From a virus: DNA of 64,000 nucleotides. A model generated the notes under the pieces. It was not told the origin of the DNA. It did not search any database and saw only the letters and a list, made by a program, of their open reading frames with translations. Location: positions 450 to 64,449 of IMG/VR virus record IMGVR_UViG_3300030390_001111; one strand, written 5' to 3'. A program made the translations under genes and the position numbers. Every line of letters begins with the position of its first letter. The first letter of the stretch is position 1. Below are positions 52,113 to 60,185 of this stretch, piece after piece.

Positions 52113-52409
52113 TTATACTCCTAATATTAATCTAGTGTCTTCACTCATCTTATCTGGTCCAAACGGAGGATCAAATACTACTTTTACATCACATGTTTTC
52201 ATTTCTTCAACATCAGTTACTGCTTCAGTAACATCTTCTACTATTTCATCTGCCATTGGGCAAAATGCACTAGTGAGTGTCATTACAATGTCACAATGTG
52301 CTTCATTAATATTTATTTCATAAATTAGACCCAGGTCCCATACATTTATTGAGATTTCTGGATCGTATACTTCTTTTAGATTCTCAATAATCTTTTCTTT
52401 GATGTCCAT
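52113..52409 (-). CDS. MIP18/SufT-family Fe-S assembly factor (98 aa)
   Basis: DUF59/MIP18 signature: VYDPEISINVWDLGLIYEI, VMTLTSAFCPMADEI (conserved Cys of the family) and VVFDPPFGPDKMSE. Such proteins help insert or mature Fe-S clusters. ATG 52409 is preferred, with AAAGGA just upstream. Confidence 0.92.
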   Translation of the reverse strand: MDIKEKIIENLKEVYDPEISINVWDLGLIYEININEAHCDIVMTLTSAFCPMADEIVEDVTEAVTDVEEMKTCDVKVVFDPPFGPDKMSEDTRLILGV

Positions 52410-52424
52410 TAACATCCTTTCTTT

Positions 52425-52751
52425 TTAAAACACTCCAGGATCCTTGTGTGGATTAGCCGAATGATTTAGAGTGTTGTTTACTTCTAACATTGATGACCCT
52501 GCGGCCTGCAATGCTTCTTCGCAACTTGATGGTAGCTTTTCTCCGTTGTATGTTTGATCAAACGAATTAAGAAATGCATCTTGTATATTTTGATCTACTT
52601 CTTGTTTCTCAAAAACTATTTGTATATTAGGTCGTAGCTTTTTAAACTCTGGAATATCTTCTTCACATACTTGCACAATTCCTCCTGCCATACTGCCTAT
52701 AAACATAGCCTGTATAACATTTGATAGTGCATTAACAAATGCATCTATCAC
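52425..52751 (-). CDS. Hypothetical protein (108 aa)
   Basis: Hydrophobic N-terminal helix (NVIQAMFIGSMAGGIVQV), then an acidic helical body with two Cys. It overlaps the radical SAM/SPASM gene by 4 bases. Not recognised; may be a partner protein. Confidence 0.65.
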   Translation of the reverse strand: MIDAFVNALSNVIQAMFIGSMAGGIVQVCEEDIPEFKKLRPNIQIVFEKQEVDQNIQDAFLNSFDQTYNGEKLPSSCEEALQAAGSSMLEVNNTLNHSANPHKDPGVF

Positions 52752-53839
52752 GTAAACTGCTCCGCAAATGGATCAAACTCTGTTCCACATTTCATACTGC
52801 AAACACCTAGCTTACCTTCTTCAATACTTTTCTTATTCCAACTGTGTTGTATGTCTTGCATAATTCCTGTTTCAAATACACCTTCTACTCCATGTATCCT
52901 TGCATCAAGGGCCTCTTTACCACCAACTGCATCTATGAAGTCCCATATTTGTTCTACTTTTGGATCTTTGTGCCACCACTTATACATACGTCCGGCAGTC
53001 CAACAGCAAGGTAATACAAGTCCTTCTGCTGTAATAAAGATGTTAGGATCTTTACCTGCTACTTTACATTTAATATCACAGCTATCATAATACTTTTTCA
53101 TACTGCCATATGTTTTCTTAATTTCTTCTGTCTTAGCTAATGCAAGGTTCTGGTGCTCTGCTTTCTTGGGCTTTGCTAAGTTTTGCATTGTAGCACCTTT
53201 ACGATTAGTTGCTTGGTGTGTTTCTTTTGTTTCACTGTCAGAAGTAATAAAGCGTCCAGTTTTCTTTTTCATAAACTTCTCAACGCCCCATTCTTTGGCA
53301 AGTTTTTCTGCACGTTCTACATCACATTCACTGTGTTCAAATATCAAGTAATCCCATCTAGCTCTGCCTCCGGCTTCAATGAAAGCTCGCATGTTACGTT
53401 CTACTTTATCCCATTGCACACCTTGTCTATACAAATGGTTTGTGTTCTCTAATCCATCTACACTAAAGATAACTGCACCGTTCTTGCCAATAGTTTTAGC
53501 AAGTTCTTGCCACCATGTAACATCTCTTGCGCCTGCGTTAGTGTTCATGCTTAACCATATGTTGTCATTCATTGCACGGGTGTAATCAAATATTTCTAAT
53601 GTATCTCTAGCACTAATTGGATCACCTAAGTTACCACACATGTATAATACTTTTAATTGCTGTAGAAAGTCTGGATCAAATATGTTAATACAATCATCTA
53701 AACTTAGTTCTTGTAAGTTGTTTTTGATATGCTGATTTACTGCTCCACCATTCTCATTACGATCACACATAGGACAACTAGCATTACAACGTTGTGTAAC
53801 TTCTAAGTGAACTGTGTTTATATCTTTATAATTATACAT
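52748..53839 (-). CDS. Radical SAM/SPASM protein (363 aa)
   Basis: Core cluster C18-C22-C25 (QRCNASCPMC) and CGNLGDPISA in place of GGEP. A central Lys-rich insertion (MKKKTGRFITSDSETKE) is followed by C-terminal SPASM-like cysteines (CDIKC, LPCCWTAGR, CSMKCGTEF). ATG 53839 starts just after the upstream stop. It sits with MIP18, SufE and an oxygenase, and is the paralogue group of the genes at 8.5 and 24.1 kb. Confidence 0.9.
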   Translation of the reverse strand: MYNYKDINTVHLEVTQRCNASCPMCDRNENGGAVNQHIKNNLQELSLDDCINIFDPDFLQQLKVLYMCGNLGDPISARDTLEIFDYTRAMNDNIWLSMNTNAGARDVTWWQELAKTIGKNGAVIFSVDGLENTNHLYRQGVQWDKVERNMRAFIEAGGRARWDYLIFEHSECDVERAEKLAKEWGVEKFMKKKTGRFITSDSETKETHQATNRKGATMQNLAKPKKAEHQNLALAKTEEIKKTYGSMKKYYDSCDIKCKVAGKDPNIFITAEGLVLPCCWTAGRMYKWWHKDPKVEQIWDFIDAVGGKEALDARIHGVEGVFETGIMQDIQHSWNKKSIEEGKLGVCSMKCGTEFDPFAEQFT

Positions 53840-53840
53840 G

Positions 53841-54392
53841 TTAGTAATTATTCCAATTAGGTAAACCTTTAGGCCACGTAATGTTTGGATTTGGTATGTA
53901 TTCAACATATTGATTTTCTGGTATAGTTCTAATTACTTTACCATAGTCATCACCTGGAACACTTCCCCATTTCTTACATAACTGTAGCCACTGATACCAA
54001 TCAAAATTAGTATGAGGGAATATACACTTTGCATACCACCCATCTTTGTTGACTACATTTTCCCATGGTGCTTGCGTCCAATCAAATTGTCTAATTGCTT
54101 CTCTTATTTCTAAGACAGTAAGATTACAAAATGGACTGTATTCCACCTTGGGCAATTTAAATCCAAATTCTTCACAGCATACTTCATACTCAACTGTAGC
54201 TGGATTCATAAACGGATGCACTGCATATACAATAGGTCTACTAGAATCATATCCTTGCATTTCATTGCATTGTTTTAAATAATGTTTAAGTATACTTTGA
54301 TAATGAAAATCCCAATTTGGATAAACCTGAGTCCTACCCATTAAAAAGTTATGAGTGCAATAATGCCCGTGTATGTATACGTTGTTATCCAT
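53841..54392 (-). CDS. Hypothetical protein (183 aa)
   Basis: Begins MDNNVYIHGHYCTHNFLMGR and has many Trp, Tyr, Cys and His (five Cys, many His). No family recognised. It may be an SPT-like or metal-binding enzyme, but nothing proves it. Directly upstream of the radical SAM/SPASM gene. Confidence 0.6.
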   Translation of the reverse strand: MDNNVYIHGHYCTHNFLMGRTQVYPNWDFHYQSILKHYLKQCNEMQGYDSSRPIVYAVHPFMNPATVEYEVCCEEFGFKLPKVEYSPFCNLTVLEIREAIRQFDWTQAPWENVVNKDGWYAKCIFPHTNFDWYQWLQLCKKWGSVPGDDYGKVIRTIPENQYVEYIPNPNITWPKGLPNWNNY

Positions 54393-54403
54393 GCTATTAT
54401 TTA

Positions 54404-54622
54404 TTAGCCTAACCACATGTATACCAAACCAGGTATAATAATAAAAAACTGTGGTAAGAAATTTAGTATAAGAGCTTTTTCATTTTGTTTCCAGCCTACA
54501 TATATCCAACCAGAGGCTCCTAGCATTTGTAGGAAACTATTGTAGGGTGTCCATCCTTGCACGTGAAATATCATTGCTGTAAGTATTATAATGGCGCTGC
54601 CATATTTAATGTAACTAATCAT
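54404..54622 (-). CDS. Small membrane protein (72 aa)
   Basis: Two to three helices (YGSAIIILTAMIFHV; LQMLGASGWIYVGW; FLPQFFIIIPGLVYMW). ATG 54622 overlaps the upstream stop by 8 bases. Paralogue-like to the 104-aa membrane protein at 31.3 kb in its GW.YVGW segment. Confidence 0.7.
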   Translation of the reverse strand: MISYIKYGSAIIILTAMIFHVQGWTPYNSFLQMLGASGWIYVGWKQNEKALILNFLPQFFIIIPGLVYMWLG

Positions 54623-54860
54623 CAAGTATCAACTTTACATCTTTGCCGGGTCCTATCTCACTTGGAAAATCTCCGTGTTCATTTATATAATATTTTACTA
54701 CTGCTTTATACCAAAGATTACTGTTGTGTCTTGCAACTGCATTAAACTTATGTATACTATCATTGTCAGCAGGCATAGTGCATATTGCTCTAGCGGCTTC
54801 TTTTTGTAATTGTCTGGGTGTAAAGCCGTCCATGATAGCATCCCATAGTTCATCATCCAT
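54615..54860 (-). CDS. Hypothetical protein (81 aa)
   Basis: Helical (DELWDAIMDGFTPRQLQKEAA) with a short C-terminal strand. Overlaps both neighbours by 8 bases. Unknown. Confidence 0.65.
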   Translation of the reverse strand: MDDELWDAIMDGFTPRQLQKEAARAICTMPADNDSIHKFNAVARHNSNLWYKAVVKYYINEHGDFPSEIGPGKDVKLILDD

Positions 54861-55068
54861 TGCTGTTGGCCTTTTGTGCTAAATCTTTTGCAAATTCCAT
54901 TGCTGTCATTCCATTAGGATAAACTACTTCAGGTGGTAGTGCCATTAGCTTATTGTGTGTTTCTATAATAAGTTTCTCAAACTTAGTTTTCTCTGCACAT
55001 GGCGAACGCAATTGATTGTTTATTGCATTGTAGTTTGTTAATAGAAGTTGTAATGTTTTTCTATTCAT
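54853..55068 (-). CDS. Hypothetical protein (71 aa)
   Basis: Basic N-terminal helix (MNRKTLQLLLTNYNAINNQL) and a PPEVVYPNGMTAMEFAKDLA end. Overlaps the 57-aa gene by 4 bases. Unknown. Confidence 0.65.
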   Translation of the reverse strand: MNRKTLQLLLTNYNAINNQLRSPCAEKTKFEKLIIETHNKLMALPPEVVYPNGMTAMEFAKDLAQKANSNG

Positions 55069-55238
55069 TTAAATCTCCGGTCAATCCATTTCTTTCCAAT
55101 ATACATTAGGCTTACTAAAACAAGTAGTCCTACTATTATTCCTGTTTCTAAATATAGACTGCCAGTATCTTCAACTTTAATACCTTTGGTTGTTATTTCA
55201 ATTCTACAGTCTTCGCATTGTTGTGTTTCATTATCCAT
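55065..55238 (-). CDS. Small membrane protein with CxxC (57 aa)
   Basis: N-terminal CEDC (C8, C11), then one helix (GIIVGLLVLVSLMYIG) and a basic KKWIDRRFK end. It overlaps both neighbours (4 and 8 bases), which supports it as real. Unknown. Confidence 0.6.
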   Translation of the reverse strand: MDNETQQCEDCRIEITTKGIKVEDTGSLYLETGIIVGLLVLVSLMYIGKKWIDRRFK

Positions 55239-55488
55239 TATATATTCCCATCATCTTTGATATAAATGCCGTGTAATCATCTTTGAACGCAAACTTTAAT
55301 ACACGCTTGCCTTTTCGATCATAGTATGCTTCTTGAAACCAAAAGTCTTTATCATATTGTAAATCAAGTTGCTTTGTTAACTTACTGGTTATATCACAAC
55401 AAACTTCTACAGTAGCATGATTTGTTTCTGGTGTTGACTGTGGCTTTATAAATTCATTAAGCTCGAATTCAATATATGTTAATTTCAT
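55231..55488 (-). CDS. Hypothetical protein (85 aa)
   Basis: Strand/helix mix (MKLTYIEFELNEFIKPQS ... FAFKDDYTAFISKM). Overlaps the methyltransferase-like gene by 4 bases. Resembles unnamed T4-like marine phage proteins (from memory). Confidence 0.65.
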   Translation of the reverse strand: MKLTYIEFELNEFIKPQSTPETNHATVEVCCDITSKLTKQLDLQYDKDFWFQEAYYDRKGKRVLKFAFKDDYTAFISKMMGIYNG

Positions 55489-56624
55489 TTAATTCCTATT
55501 AACATAAACCTGTTGTAAAGGTTTGTGTCGAGTTCTCCTTCATAGTATATCTCAGTCATTGGATACTTAGACTTTACGTCTTCTATATCTTTACAACAAT
55601 TAACATGTTGTTCGTTACTGAAGTAATCGTTTTGATGTAATACAACAAATGTTCCTGTTGGCAGGTTCTCATACCAAGTGTTATCCATGTGTTCACAACT
55701 TGTATTAATTACACAATTGATATTATCTAATTCTACCCAACCAAACTTATTTTCAAGTAACTCATCTTTGTCTTTAAACATTTCTGTGCGTAAATCTTCA
55801 CTTATTTTTTCAATAACTGAACCTTTGTCTACAACGCCTTGTTTAATATTCTCTTCGTTTTCATCAATCCACTTATCAATTAGTTCTTGTCTTTTATTTG
55901 TTAATGCACTTTCTTGCTTTTGTATCCAGCGTTCAATTTGTTCATCACGTAGTTCATAGTTTCTATAACTAAGTTTATTACTATTCCAACGTAGCCTGTT
56001 TACATCTGTAGCAATAGGAACAAATCTATTCTCAACTGTTTCGTCATAACATAACTTCTTACTAGGTTCTACTGTTTCTTCATTGAGGTCTAAACTGTAT
56101 ATTTTACCTACATTAAAGTTTTGAAATATAAAGTGTGCAGGAAAGTTATACCAACCTCCATAAAATACTACGTTACCTAAGCTACCTTCAATAACTTTTT
56201 TAAGTTCTCTAATTAACCATAGTTTACTTTGCACTTGTCCTTTACTAAAGAAGTCGTTTAGGTCTGGAACTTTTGCTCCTTCGCCTTCGTCACCACTCCA
56301 ATGATTAATAAACCTTGCTGTGTTTGATAACAATGGATCTTCGTGCATATACTTACGAATAAGTGTTACAACTAATTGTGCTTTTATTTCTATGTCTGTT
56401 AACTGTTCATGTAATAACAGATTCATCCAACTCTTTAAATGCTTTTCAGTTTCAATGTCATGTTTTTGATACAACTCTGTAAGCACATCACGTTTGCGAT
56501 ACCAGTTGTCGTGATACAATGCTTTGAATAATACTTCATACCTATCACCTTCGCCTATTGCATCAAAGTATTCACGTAGGCCAATTAGCCAATGATATTC
56601 TTTTTGAAAGTCTGCTTGTTTCAT
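55485..56624 (-). CDS. Rossmann/methyltransferase-like protein (379 aa)
   Basis: GNVVFYGGWYNFPAHF and IYSLDLNEE around residues 150-180 form a nucleotide-binding-like strand-turn-helix, and INCVINTSCEHM and TFVVLHQNDYF fit later strands of a class-I SAM fold. A charged helical insertion (~residues 220-290) interrupts it. No motif for a known substrate. Overlaps the glycosyltransferase-like gene by one base. Confidence 0.55.
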   Translation of the reverse strand: MKQADFQKEYHWLIGLREYFDAIGEGDRYEVLFKALYHDNWYRKRDVLTELYQKHDIETEKHLKSWMNLLLHEQLTDIEIKAQLVVTLIRKYMHEDPLLSNTARFINHWSGDEGEGAKVPDLNDFFSKGQVQSKLWLIRELKKVIEGSLGNVVFYGGWYNFPAHFIFQNFNVGKIYSLDLNEETVEPSKKLCYDETVENRFVPIATDVNRLRWNSNKLSYRNYELRDEQIERWIQKQESALTNKRQELIDKWIDENEENIKQGVVDKGSVIEKISEDLRTEMFKDKDELLENKFGWVELDNINCVINTSCEHMDNTWYENLPTGTFVVLHQNDYFSNEQHVNCCKDIEDVKSKYPMTEIYYEGELDTNLYNRFMLIGIK

Positions 56625-57328
56625 TAAAGTGCATCCTCGAATGTTTTCTTAAGCCATTCCCAATCATTAATCTTTCGTAGTGCTTCTTGATTACCTTTAT
56701 AATGATTACCAAAGTCTCGCCCTTGTTGAGCTCCTAGTATTGCATACTCACCATAGTGTCTATTCTCACCACGGGTGCACCATACTTCTAATCTATATGC
56801 ATCATCTACTTGTTTTTTGTGATCAATAATACCACTAGCCATCTTAGTTCCTTCACGGAATCCACTACGCCATGTATTAAATGGATCAGTGTTAAACGCT
56901 GTAGTATTTGATATCTCAAACTTAGGTTTAAATATTGCACCAATGCTTGTAGTCATATCAACTTTAAACTCTTTAGTAGCAAGTAACTTCTTCTTGGGAA
57001 ATAGTTTTAACGCACCAAATCCATATATGAGATCGTTAACAGGGTTATGACTACGATAAGTAAATACGCATTCTGTTTCGGGAACACCTGGGTATGCCTC
57101 TCTTCTGTCACTTGGTTCAAACTTAAATTGAAAGTTCTCTTGTATGATTGCATCTGCGTCACACACATAAAAGTAATTTGTTTTTGATAATTCTGCAGCA
57201 GCTTTGTGTGCCTCTAGTAATCCAACTACGTTGTCTACTCGCTGTGCATGTGGGGCCTTTTGTTTTAGTATCTCAAAGTTTTCGTCAGCTTCTGGCTCAC
57301 CAAAAGTTAACATAATAACATCTAGCAT
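56624..57328 (-). CDS. GT-A-type glycosyltransferase-like protein (234 aa)
   Basis: YFYVCDADAII near residue 55 is a DxD-type metal-binding motif in a GT-A fold; LDVIMLTFGEPEADENF is the first strand region. Acceptor unknown. Likely glycosylates a phage or host surface or DNA. Confidence 0.6.
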   Translation of the reverse strand: MLDVIMLTFGEPEADENFEILKQKAPHAQRVDNVVGLLEAHKAAAELSKTNYFYVCDADAIIQENFQFKFEPSDRREAYPGVPETECVFTYRSHNPVNDLIYGFGALKLFPKKKLLATKEFKVDMTTSIGAIFKPKFEISNTTAFNTDPFNTWRSGFREGTKMASGIIDHKKQVDDAYRLEVWCTRGENRHYGEYAILGAQQGRDFGNHYKGNQEALRKINDWEWLKKTFEDAL

Positions 57329-57331
57329 GTA

Positions 57332-57439
57332 TTACTTCTCCGTCAATGAGTATACTTTTGTTGCACTAATCCAGCCTAGTATAAATGAGATTGCCATCAC
57401 ACTTACAATTGCTAACATATGCCATAGAATAAAAGTCAT
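57332..57439 (-). CDS. Small membrane peptide (35 aa)
   Basis: MTFILWHMLAIVSVMAISFI is one transmembrane helix with a short polar end. It lies between coupled genes, with AAGGAAAATA before its ATG. Confidence 0.5.
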   Translation of the reverse strand: MTFILWHMLAIVSVMAISFILGWISATKVYSLTEK

Positions 57440-57453
57440 ATTATTTTCCTTGT

Positions 57454-58080
57454 TTAACTTTGGCGCACTGCTTCTTGGACTTCGTAGTCCAACCAATGTT
57501 CATGCACCTCTTTAATATATTTAGTGTTACTATCTTGCTTTAGAATTTCATCCATGTCTGCGTTCCAAAAAGCAATAGGCCAATCTATTTCTCTGCTTAG
57601 TTGTTCCAAATAGTTTTGCCTATATAACTGCAATAGTTCTTGACTTAAAAAGTAACAGTTTTGTGTTTCAAATAACCAGTTAAAAGATTGCAATGCAATA
57701 GGAGTAGTTTCTTTACCTCGCACTCTTTTTTGTTGGTTGCGTAAAATATTTTGATCTCTACCAATTATACCTATATCAATTTTATCTACATACTCTTGTG
57801 CATGTTCAATAAACTCAACATAATTAGGTATAACAGGCTGTTGATCTTTAAAGTATGGACTGCTAACACTGGTTACAAAGTATTCACGTTGATTCCAGTC
57901 AAAGTTGTCTAACTTAGATGGATCTTCCCAATACTCTGCAAAGGGTTCGTGGTGATGCCCTTCCCAATATCTATTGAGCAATGTCTTCCATCCAAAGACG
58001 TCCTCATGTAATGCTAAACATTTACTAAACAAATGATTACCACTACCTTGAGGTCCTGTAATTATCAATAGCCTACTCAT
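57454..58080 (-). CDS. P-loop NTPase/sulfotransferase-like protein (208 aa)
   Basis: MSRLLIITGPQGSGNHLFSK is a P-loop-like N-terminus with GSGNH, and IDIGIIGRDQNIL a later strand-loop like a sulfotransferase 3'-phosphate region. Either a kinase or a sulfotransferase relative. ATG 58080 is 6 nt after the -10 box, a leaderless start. Confidence 0.6.
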   Translation of the reverse strand: MSRLLIITGPQGSGNHLFSKCLALHEDVFGWKTLLNRYWEGHHHEPFAEYWEDPSKLDNFDWNQREYFVTSVSSPYFKDQQPVIPNYVEFIEHAQEYVDKIDIGIIGRDQNILRNQQKRVRGKETTPIALQSFNWLFETQNCYFLSQELLQLYRQNYLEQLSREIDWPIAFWNADMDEILKQDSNTKYIKEVHEHWLDYEVQEAVRQS

Positions 58081-58086
58081 TATATA

Positions 58087-58115
58087 ATAATACACTAGAA
58101 TAGCTACTTTGTCAA
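58087..58115 (-). promoter_or_regulatory. Sigma70-type promoter, leaderless start
   Basis: TTGACA-17 bp-TATTAT, with the ATG of the P-loop gene exactly 6 nt after the -10 box. Confidence 0.82.
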
Positions 58116-58122
58116 GCAGCTA

Positions 58123-58632
58123 TTACTGTGCTAATGGGTTGTCTAATGCTCTTTGTAGTCTTAGATTAAGTCTTTGTTCTAGTTCTTTAAGTTTAATATC
58201 GGTACTATTACGTAAACTGTCAGCTTTTTGTTCGTAATCTGTTAACAACTGATCACGTTTGTTTTCAAAACGTTGGTCAGCTAATGTTAATAGTTCACGT
58301 GTATCTTCTTCAGTTTTGTTGACATCATCTTCTACTTGATCAACTATACGTTCTAGTCTAACGATATCATCACGTAATCCGTTTTTAATATCTTTAGAAT
58401 AGTCTAGTGCTTCATCTAGCTTAGTATTAACTACTGCTAGTTCCGATCTAATTCCACTCAAGTCTGGTGCTACATACTTTTCTATTTTAGCTTTCATCAT
58501 TCTATAGTCATTATAGAACTCAAAGCCTCCCCAAGCTGCTCCGCCTAGGGTAGTTAGAATAGTTATAACTAGAAACAGTTTCCCACCAGTGAACTTTACT
58601 CCACCTACTTCTACTGTTGTTTTATCACTCAT
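58123..58632 (-). CDS. Membrane-anchored coiled-coil protein (169 aa)
   Basis: One helix (LFLVITILTTLGGAAWGGF, residues ~19-37) followed by a long coiled coil rich in Asp/Glu/Leu/Arg. A spanin-like or spacer protein of the envelope block; unknown. Confidence 0.7.
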   Translation of the reverse strand: MSDKTTVEVGGVKFTGGKLFLVITILTTLGGAAWGGFEFYNDYRMMKAKIEKYVAPDLSGIRSELAVVNTKLDEALDYSKDIKNGLRDDIVRLERIVDQVEDDVNKTEEDTRELLTLADQRFENKRDQLLTDYEQKADSLRNSTDIKLKELEQRLNLRLQRALDNPLAQ

Positions 58633-58643
58633 TACTTTATTCC

Positions 58644-58973
58644 TTATTTCTTTTTAGTTGTTTTCTTAGCTGGCTTCTTAGCTGCTAGTTTCTTTGTTTC
58701 TTTTAACTTTTTATCTAATGCATAGTCTTTTCTAGTGCCACGTATTGCTGGCTCTTTCTTTGCTTTAGTCTTTGCTTTAGTCTTTGCTTTAGTCTTTGCT
58801 TTAGTCTTAACTGGTGCTTTACCACCTTCCCATGCTTCATTGACATCTGGTGTAGACTTATCGTCTGCTTTGTATTTGCCTTTAACTCTTGCACGTTTAG
58901 GTGTTGTTGGTCCGTTCCCTTTTCCAAAGAAAAGTTCGGTTAAACTTGGCCAGTCTTTAATTGCTTTCCACAT
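58644..58973 (-). CDS. Lys/Ala-rich repeat protein (109 aa)
   Basis: Basic N-terminal part, then KTKA units repeated in tandem, then a Lys/Thr/Ala-rich tail. The composition resembles histone-H1-like or DNA-binding tails. Start overlaps the next gene by 17 bases. Confidence 0.65.
   Translation of the reverse strand: MWKAIKDWPSLTELFFGKGNGPTTPKRARVKGKYKADDKSTPDVNEAWEGGKAPVKTKAKTKAKTKAKTKAKKEPAIRGTRKDYALDKKLKETKKLAAKKPAKKTTKKK
58759..58806 (-). repeat. 12-bp tandem repeat, four copies
   Basis: TTTGCTTTAGTC (plus strand) repeats four times without change, coding for the KTKA steps in the basic protein. Slippage could vary the copy number. Confidence 0.9.
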
Positions 58974-59391
58974 CTTTATTCTCCTTTTTTGATACTCCTG
59001 AACACATACGTTTTACTTCAGCAAACTCTTCACCTAGCTCAAGGCCTTGATACCTTGCACAAAGTTTAAGCATTTCTAACTGTTGCTTTAGTAATTCATT
59101 TGTCATCATTGTTTTTTTATATTTTTTAGTGCAAGTTGAACCCAATGGTATTGACAACCTAATGCCAAATCTCAATGAGTCTCTGTCACTGTCGTTGTTA
59201 TAGCTAGAGTCACCGCCGTTGATAGATAAACTATCTTCTGTAGTTTTTTCTATGTATGGTTCTAGTGTTGCTGATTGACAATGGCCGCCATAATTGTTTA
59301 AATATTCATTGGCAGCCTTTGCTGGTTTGCTCCAAAAAGCCATTACAACTGCAACTACAATAAGAATACCAAAATACATATATTTGTTCAT
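58957..59391 (-). CDS. Exported protein (144 aa)
   Basis: Signal peptide or membrane anchor (MYFGILIVVAVVMAFWSK, then KAA). The mature part has four Cys and a C-terminal helix with a Glu/Leu pattern. First gene after a single-base gap from the 150-aa gene. Similar envelope-block proteins occur in T4-like cyanophages (from memory). Confidence 0.7.
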   Translation of the reverse strand: MNKYMYFGILIVVAVVMAFWSKPAKAANEYLNNYGGHCQSATLEPYIEKTTEDSLSINGGDSSYNNDSDRDSLRFGIRLSIPLGSTCTKKYKKTMMTNELLKQQLEMLKLCARYQGLELGEEFAEVKRMCSGVSKKENKDVESN

Positions 59392-59392
59392 T

Positions 59393-59845
59393 TTAGTATC
59401 CTCCGTTGAGTTGTCTTTGCATCTCTTTCAAGTCATATTTCAATTGAACAATTGAATCATTCAACTTATAATAACTTTGTTCCATTGCTCGTAGTTCAGC
59501 TTCACTTGCCAGTTTATACTGACCATCTCTTAGTGATTCTGCTAATACTTGTATTCTTGCAATCTGTGTAGCAAAGTTAGTCATCTCAATAAGCATTTCT
59601 TCACGTCCTTGCTTATACAACTCATTAACAGCCTTTAAACGAATGTCTAGTTTTTCTACTTCACTATTCATCATTGTGTCTAACGATTGAAAATCATTTT
59701 TAGTTGACATTTGCATAGATGCAATGTGTTTTTCATTTGTTTCTATTGTATTCTGCAACCCGGTTACATATTGTAAACCTCCATACAGTGATGCCACCAC
59801 GGCTGCAACTGCTGGTATGATTGCTAAATATTTTAATAATCCCAT
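59393..59845 (-). CDS. Membrane-anchored coiled-coil protein (150 aa)
   Basis: N-terminal helix (YLAIIPAVAAVVASLYGGL) then ~110 residues of coiled coil ending LKEMQRQLNGGY. Similar plan to the 169-aa protein; perhaps part of a spanin-like pair. Confidence 0.7.
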   Translation of the reverse strand: MGLLKYLAIIPAVAAVVASLYGGLQYVTGLQNTIETNEKHIASMQMSTKNDFQSLDTMMNSEVEKLDIRLKAVNELYKQGREEMLIEMTNFATQIARIQVLAESLRDGQYKLASEAELRAMEQSYYKLNDSIVQLKYDLKEMQRQLNGGY

Positions 59846-59849
59846 ATCT

Positions 59850-60185
59850 CTACTCCTTTAATTTAAATTCAAACTGAAAGCCTACTACGACTCCAGTTCT
59901 ATCATCTTCTAATGCTGGCATTATGAATAGGTTTTTATAACGTAGCCGTGCCATAGGCACTACATCGTAATGATATCCTGTTACTACTCCAACATCTAGT
60001 GTTATGTCGTTAGTTAAGTCATACTTAACTCCACCAACTACACTCCACTTATCTAAACTGTTATAGTATACTCCTCCTATAACATCTTCAGTTTCACACA
60101 TGAGATATGGGTGTTTCTGATTATATTTGTTTTCTAGTCCTGCATGTAAACTTAGGGCAAGTCCTAATACTAAACAATTTAACAT
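59850..60185 (-). CDS. Exported, possible small outer-membrane protein (111 aa)
   Basis: Starts MLNCLVLGLALSLHAGLE, a short signal peptide with a possible lipobox Cys at residue 4, followed by alternating strands (GGVKYDLTNDITLDVGVV; VVVGFQFEFKLKE) ending in an amphipathic strand. A small beta-barrel or barrel subunit is possible. Overlaps the repeat protein by one base. Confidence 0.6.
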   Translation of the reverse strand: MLNCLVLGLALSLHAGLENKYNQKHPYLMCETEDVIGGVYYNSLDKWSVVGGVKYDLTNDITLDVGVVTGYHYDVVPMARLRYKNLFIMPALEDDRTGVVVGFQFEFKLKE

